A DNA stretch of 64,000 nucleotides. Source: JALYLC01 sp035696365 (lineage in GTDB: Bacteria; Actinomycetota; Thermoleophilia; Gaiellales; JALYLC01). The stretch is taken from positions 1 to 64,000 of the forward strand of contig DASRQS010000008.1 in assembly GCA_035696365.1 (NCBI GenBank), written 5' to 3'. The notes under the pieces are model-generated. The model did not search any database. It was not told where the DNA came from and was given only the letters and a program-made list of their open reading frames with translations. Positions 60,611 to 64,000 of the stretch are shown piece by piece. A program made the position numbers and the translations under genes. Within the stretch, counting starts at the first letter, position 1; every line of letters starts with the position of its first letter.

Positions 60611-61593
60611 ATACGATCAATGCCGAGCTCGGAGGCCAGCGCTGCCAGCCGCTCCGCCAGAGCGGGCGCGATCTCGAAACGCGCCTCCGGGTCGAGCGGC
60701 AGCGCGGGCAGCGTGCTGCCGGGCGCACGCAATGGCTCGGCGCCCGGCTCGATGGGAACGCCCAGGACATAGCCGAGCATCGCATCGAGTCGCCCCGCCA
60801 GGTCGGCGGGCGGCCCGAAACGGCCCGGGTCGAAGGCCAGCATGAACACGCCCTGATCGTCGGGGCCCGGGTTCGCGGAAACGGTGCCGGCGCCGGACAC
60901 GACCCCGGCCAGCGCCTCGACGAGTAGGCCGAGGGCGAATCCCTTGGCGCCGGCGAGGGGTTGCATGAGGCCGTCGCGCACCCAGGCCTCGGGCACCGGC
61001 TCCCCCGCGTCCTCGAGCACGCGCACCTTGCCGTGCGCGACGACGCTGGTCGAGAGATCGATCACGAGGTGCGGCGCCTGGGAGCGCGGGATGCCCGCCG
61101 CGAGCGGGTTCGTGGACAGGCGGGCCTCCAAGCCGCCGGGAGGCGAGACGGCCTGTGCCGCGCCGGAGTCGTTGGCGAACACGAGCAGCGCGGCGCCCTG
61201 CCCGCAGGCGCGATCGGCATAGTCGGCGAGGCGCCCCGCGTGGGCCGAGTGGCGCACGGCGACCGCTGCGACACCGTGGTCGAGGGCCCGCCGGGAGGCG
61301 AGATCGGCCGCCAGCGTGCACACGACCTGCCCGAGCGCCCGCCGACCGTCCAGCGTGATTGTCGAGCCATCGTCACGCACGACCTCGGGCCGTGCGGAGG
61401 GCACGATCGTGCCCTTCTGCCAGCCGTTCGTGTACTGCGACAGGCGACGGAGCCCGTGGCCGGGATGGCCACCGACCTCGGCGCGCACGAGCAGCTCGGC
61501 CATCCGGGCGGCGTCCTCGCTGCTGGCGCCCATGCGCTCCGCGGCGGCGCGGGCGAAGCTCTCTGCCCGGGCGGCGGTGAGTGTGTTCGTCAC
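60607..61593 (-). CDS. Malate/L-lactate/ureidoglycolate dehydrogenase family (Ldh2) oxidoreductase
   Basis: 328 residues from GTG 61593; TAGAGT (61606-61601) is 7 bases upstream. VGGHPGHGLRRLSQY and VRHSAHAGRLADYADRA hold the conserved histidines, with STNPLAAGIPRS and VIDLSTSVVAHGKVRVLEDA typical of the family, an NAD(P)-dependent fold unrelated to Rossmann dehydrogenases. Probable substrates are L-2-hydroxy acids. Adjacent to an SDR, which may use a related substrate. Confidence 0.9.
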   Translation of the reverse strand: MTNTLTAARAESFARAAAERMGASSEDAARMAELLVRAEVGGHPGHGLRRLSQYTNGWQKGTIVPSARPEVVRDDGSTITLDGRRALGQVVCTLAADLASRRALDHGVAAVAVRHSAHAGRLADYADRACGQGAALLVFANDSGAAQAVSPPGGLEARLSTNPLAAGIPRSQAPHLVIDLSTSVVAHGKVRVLEDAGEPVPEAWVRDGLMQPLAGAKGFALGLLVEALAGVVSGAGTVSANPGPDDQGVFMLAFDPGRFGPPADLAGRLDAMLGYVLGVPIEPGAEPLRAPGSTLPALPLDPEARFEIAPALAERLAALASELGIDRI

Positions 61594-61600
61594 GCGCGTG

Positions 61601-61606
61601 ACTCTA
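61601..61606 (-). promoter_or_regulatory. -10 element TAGAGT
   Basis: Seven bases before GTG 61593; the longer minus frame continues upstream across the divergent DtxR gene and is not coding. Confidence 0.5.
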
Positions 61607-61659
61607 GGCGTCTCACGGCGCCCCATGACCCAGGGGAGTCGCGCTAGATTTTGTGCCGG

Positions 61660-62106
61660 ATGCCACCGAGTACCGAACGCCCCTCCCCCGTCCCGCGCAC
61701 GGCGCTGACACCCAGCGTCGAGGGCTATCTCAGCGCCATCTACGCGCTGGCCGAGGGGGACGGCGCCGTCGGCACACAGGCCATCGCCTCGGAGCTCGGC
61801 ATCGCGGCGCCCTCGGTCACCGAGATGCTCCGGCGTCTCGATGCGCACGGCCTGGTCGAGTACCGGCGTGGCAGCGGCGCGCGGCTGACCCGCTCGGGCG
61901 TGCTCGTCGCCCGGCGCCAGGAGCGCCGGCGGGCCGTGATCGAGCGCTTCATCACGACGACGATCGGCCTGCCGGCCGAGGAGGCGGCCGAGGAGGCGCG
62001 CACGCTGGAGCACCACCTCAGCGACCGGCTCGTCTCCCGTATCGGCGAGCTCGTGGGCGAGGCGCCGGGCGAGTGGTGCCGGCGCGTCGGCACGCTGCCC
62101 GAATAA
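61660..62106 (+). CDS. DtxR/MntR-family metal-dependent regulator
   Basis: 148 residues. Winged helix: TPSVEGYLSAIYALAEGDGA, then AIASELGIAAPSVTEMLRRL (recognition helix) and VEYRRGSGARLTRSG. Dimerisation domain RRRAVIERFITTTIGLPAEE, ARTLEHHLSDRLVSRIGEL with Glu/His ligands, ending CRRVGTLPE. Lacks the SH3-like third domain, so it is closer to MntR than to IdeR in length. Would sense manganese or iron. No metal transporter lies next to it. TAGATT is 9 bases upstream of the ATG. Confidence 0.9.
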   Translation: MPPSTERPSPVPRTALTPSVEGYLSAIYALAEGDGAVGTQAIASELGIAAPSVTEMLRRLDAHGLVEYRRGSGARLTRSGVLVARRQERRRAVIERFITTTIGLPAEEAAEEARTLEHHLSDRLVSRIGELVGEAPGEWCRRVGTLPE

Positions 62107-62196
62107 GGAAAGCCGACCCGGGACGTCGCATGCGTCTGGGGCGGGCAGCACGCTGCCCTTCGCCGCGCCGCCCCGAGCCGGTAAGCCCAATCGTAT

Positions 62197-62210
62197 TTCG
62201 CTATAGCGAA
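62197..62210. promoter_or_regulatory. Perfect 14-base palindrome TTCGCTATAGCGAA
   Basis: Lies in the gap between the convergent dtxR-like and selD ends. Could be a protein-binding site; role unknown. Confidence 0.45.
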
Positions 62211-62220
62211 CCTTCGCGCC

Positions 62221-62239
62221 GCCTAGGCAAGCCCTAGGC
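62221..62239. terminator. Hairpin between dtxR-like gene and selD
   Basis: GCCTAGG (62221-62227) pairs with CCTAGGC (62233-62239) over a 5-base loop, 18 bases past the selD stop on its strand. A short bidirectional terminator candidate. Confidence 0.5.
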
Positions 62240-62256
62240 GCGGCCCGCCTGGAAGC

Positions 62257-63273
62257 TCACACGAGCGAGATGCGCCCCGGCGGCCCGTCCACGATCTCGC
62301 CGACGATCCAGCCGGCACCCTCGGCGCCCTCGCGTGGAAGCGCAGCAAGCAGGCCACCCGACGTCTGCGCGTCGCAGGCCAAGAGCGCACGCACCGGATC
62401 GACGTCGGCGCCGACCTCGGTATAGGCGTCGGCGGCCGCGCGGTTGCGCTGCGAGCCGCCGGGCACGAGGCCGGCGCGCGCCAGGTCCTCGACGCCTGGC
62501 AGGAGCGGCAGCTCGCGCGCCGCGACGCGGGCGTGCACGCCCGAGGCCGCGCACAACTCGCGCAGATGCCCGAGCAGTCCGAAGCCCGTTACATCCGTCA
62601 CCGCGTGGGGGCCCAGCTCGCGCAGCGCCGCGGCTCCGGCGCGGTTGAGCGTCGTCATCGAGGCGACGGCGGCGGCGAGCACATCGTCGCCGACCGCGCC
62701 CTTGCGCAGCGCGTTGGCGACGATGCCCGTGCCGAGCGCCTTGGTGAGCACCAGAACGTCGCCGGGCCGCGCGCCGGCATTGCGCCAGATGCGATCGGGA
62801 TGCACGAGGCCGGTGACCGCCAGCCCGTAGAGCGGTTCGGCAGCCGTGATTGTGTGTCCGCCCAGGATGGGCGCCCCGGCCGCCAGCGCCACGTCGGCTC
62901 CGCCGCGCAGGATCTCGCTCACGTCCTCGTTCGGCAGGTCGGTCGGGAAGCCGCCGATGGCGAGCGCGAAGAGTGGTTCGCCGCCCATCGCGAACACGTC
63001 GGAGATCGCGTTCGTCGCGGCGATGCGCCCGTAATCGTAGGGGTCGTCGACGATCGGCGTGAACACGTCGACCGTCTGCACGATCGCCTGGGAGTCGTTC
63101 AGCCGGACGACCGCGGCGTCGTCCAGTGTGTCGTTGCCGACGAGGAAGCGATCGTCGCCGACGGCCGAGCGCGGCACGCCCTGCAACAACTCGGAAAGCC
63201 GCTCGGCGGGCACCTTGCAGGCACACCCGCCCCCTGCGGCACGTTGTGTCAGCCTCGGCAGCTCGACCTTCAT
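62257..63273 (-). CDS. selD: Selenide, water dikinase (selenophosphate synthetase)
   Basis: 338 residues. GGGCACKV gives Cys17, Cys19 and Lys20, the same positions as the catalytic Cys17 and Lys20 of the E. coli enzyme; no selenocysteine codon is needed. VGNDTLDDAAVVRL, FTPIVDDPYDYGRIAATNAI and MGGEPLFALAIGGFP match the family, as do GGHTITAAEPLYGLAVTG and VTDVTGFGLLGHL. Makes selenophosphate from selenide and ATP for selenocysteine or 2-selenouridine. No selA, selB, tRNA-Sec or selU is visible here. Divergent from an atypical Fur homologue. Confidence 0.95.
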   Translation of the reverse strand: MKVELPRLTQRAAGGGCACKVPAERLSELLQGVPRSAVGDDRFLVGNDTLDDAAVVRLNDSQAIVQTVDVFTPIVDDPYDYGRIAATNAISDVFAMGGEPLFALAIGGFPTDLPNEDVSEILRGGADVALAAGAPILGGHTITAAEPLYGLAVTGLVHPDRIWRNAGARPGDVLVLTKALGTGIVANALRKGAVGDDVLAAAVASMTTLNRAGAAALRELGPHAVTDVTGFGLLGHLRELCAASGVHARVAARELPLLPGVEDLARAGLVPGGSQRNRAAADAYTEVGADVDPVRALLACDAQTSGGLLAALPREGAEGAGWIVGEIVDGPPGRISLV

Positions 63274-63300
63274 CCCGCCCCGATCGTACCTGCGACTGCT

Positions 63301-63333
63301 GGATCGCCTGACTACGGCCCGATCCACTACCCT
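63301..63333 (+). promoter_or_regulatory. Inverted repeat and -10 in the selD/fur-like divergent gap
   Basis: GGATCG (63301-63306) and CGATCC (63320-63325) form 6-base arms 13 bases apart; TACCCT (63328-63333) lies 8 bases before the Fur-like ATG. A candidate operator for the Fur-like protein. Confidence 0.4.
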
Positions 63334-63341
63334 CGGCAGAG

Positions 63342-63800
63342 ATGACGACCGCTCATCCGGGTCCGCGCATCGAGGCCGGCACGCTGCACGAGGCCGTTGC
63401 GGCACTGCGCGCTCGCGGCCTGCGGCTTTCGGGTGCGAGGCGGGTCGTGCTGGAGGCGCTCTACGCGACCGACGCCCCACTCAGCGCGGAGGAGATCGCG
63501 GAGGGCATCGGCAAGCTGCCGGCCTCCGACCTCGCCTCGGTCTATCGCAACCTCGAGACGCTCGAGCGCCTGGGCCTCGTGCGCCACGTGCACCTGGGCC
63601 ACGGGGCGGGCCGCTACGTGCTGGCCGGGCGCGAGCGCGAGTATCTCGTCTGCGAGCGCTGCGCTGCCCAGCGCGCTGTCCAGCCGGAGCAACTGGAAGG
63701 CGTGCGAGAGGCCGTGCGCGAGGCCACCGGCTTCGCCGCGCGCTTCAGCCACTTCCCGATCGTCGGCCTGTGCGCCGACTGCGCGGCGCTCGAGAGCTGA
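63342..63800 (+). CDS. Fur-family regulator, atypical
   Basis: 152 residues. Winged helix ALRARGLRLSGARRVVLEAL, DLASVYRNLETLERLGLVRH and HLGHGAGRYVLAG. Structural zinc site from CERC and CADC. The usual HHHHxxC metal-sensing region is replaced by GREREYLVCERC, so the regulatory histidines there are missing, although FSHFPIVGLC keeps one. It may sense another metal or signal. Divergent from selD by 68 bases. Confidence 0.88.
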   Translation: MTTAHPGPRIEAGTLHEAVAALRARGLRLSGARRVVLEALYATDAPLSAEEIAEGIGKLPASDLASVYRNLETLERLGLVRHVHLGHGAGRYVLAGREREYLVCERCAAQRAVQPEQLEGVREAVREATGFAARFSHFPIVGLCADCAALES

Positions 63801-63942
63801 CCTCGCCGGGCGCACCACTCGGGGTCTGACCCTTGAGAGTGCGCCGACTCGGGCGCACGGCCCGCAAGGCGCCCGCAGCGCCTTCCGGGGTGCACCGGGG
63901 GGGAGGAGAGCCCCCGGCGGGTACGTCAAAGGAGAGGGTTGG
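63801..63942. terminator. Intergenic region with GC-rich hairpins
   Basis: GGGTCTGACCC (63820-63830) follows the Fur-like stop. Further on, CCGGGGG and CCCCCGG arms near 63897-63918 form a strong hairpin on the side of the gene that ends at 63943. Likely terminators for both converging genes. Confidence 0.5.
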
Positions 63943-64000
63943 TCAGGCCGTGGCCGGCGCCGGCGCGACGTCGGCGGGGGCCGCGGGCGCCGGGGTGGCG
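63943..64000 (-). CDS. C-terminal end of a Pro/Ala-rich-tailed protein, partial
   Basis: The minus strand reads ATPAPAAPADVAPAPATA and then TGA. Such low-complexity tails occur on several high-GC actinobacterial proteins, including ribosomal proteins, but 18 residues are too few to identify it. The 5' part lies outside the window. Confidence 0.35.
   Translation of the reverse strand, partial: ATPAPAAPADVAPAPATA

Noticed and set aside
62197..62210. Calling the palindrome a DtxR operator
   Set aside because: It lies downstream of both neighbouring genes, and there is no second copy at a promoter in the window to support that assignment.
1..64000. CRISPR arrays, insertion sequences, prophage genes or integrases
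   Set aside because: No regularly spaced repeats, transposase, integrase or phage structural frames were seen. The repeats found are direct duplications or short palindromes.

Overview
The window is very GC-rich DNA with long overlapping open frames on every strand, many GTG starts and tightly coupled genes. I infer a high-GC actinobacterium, most likely of the Thermoleophilia/Solirubrobacterales type. Supporting signs are an LPXTG surface protein, DtxR and Fur regulators, an Rv2578c-like radical SAM protein, an actinobacterial-type LexA box, and many genes whose -10 hexamer sits only 6-9 bases before the start codon (leaderless mRNAs). The taxonomic call is inference; there is no rRNA gene here.

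Layout. 1-2.2 kb: two exported proteins with SipW/TasA-like N-termini, the larger made of Ig-like repeats and running off the window. 2.2-5.4 kb: a gene-poor zone with relics (SDR, RibD-C/DHFR-like, a 5' half of tRNA-Ser) and one or two small genes. 5.4-8.8 kb: a large adenylate cyclase/AAA ATPase/TPR regulator lying between the tRNA-Ser 5' fragment and the intact tRNA-Ser(UGA). 9.2-11.2 kb: a divergent 2-hydroxyacid dehydrogenase and an enolase-superfamily protein. 11.3-14.5 kb: an LPXTG protein, a polyprenyl glycosylphosphotransferase and a secreted metalloprotease. 14.6-20.3 kb: a complete five-gene peptide-type ABC importer operon. 20.3-22.6 kb: a secreted fibronectin/Ig-like protein and a creatininase-family hydrolase.

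22.6-30.4 kb is a first exopolysaccharide-type locus: O-antigen ligase/polymerase, two paralogous JmjC/cupin-like proteins, an ATP-grasp ligase, a CelD-like acetyltransferase, a polysaccharide deacetylase and a GT4 glycosyltransferase. 30.4-44.1 kb is mixed metabolism and envelope: FAD oxidoreductase, P1 peptidase, saccharopine dehydrogenase-like protein, tRNA-Ser(GCU), a LysR/EamA pair, an ice-binding-type (DUF3494) protein coupled to an L,D-transpeptidase, an S9 peptidase, a radical SAM protein behind a probable SOS box, and secreted proteins of unknown role. 45-57.6 kb is a second polysaccharide locus: tandem beta-helix proteins, a PHP tyrosine phosphatase, a Wzz/BY-kinase, a second polymerase, a DUF4091 protein, a GT4, a flippase, and a GT4-deacetylase fusion. 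57.6-64 kb holds an MFS transporter with a structured leader, GST, SDR, an Ldh2-type dehydrogenase, a DtxR regulator, SelD, and an atypical Fur divergent from selD.

Together the window is dominated by cell-surface biology: making, polymerising, exporting, trimming and decorating a polysaccharide, plus many secreted matrix-like proteins. The least explained part is the JmjC/cupin + ATP-grasp + GNAT module at 24.4-28.4 kb.
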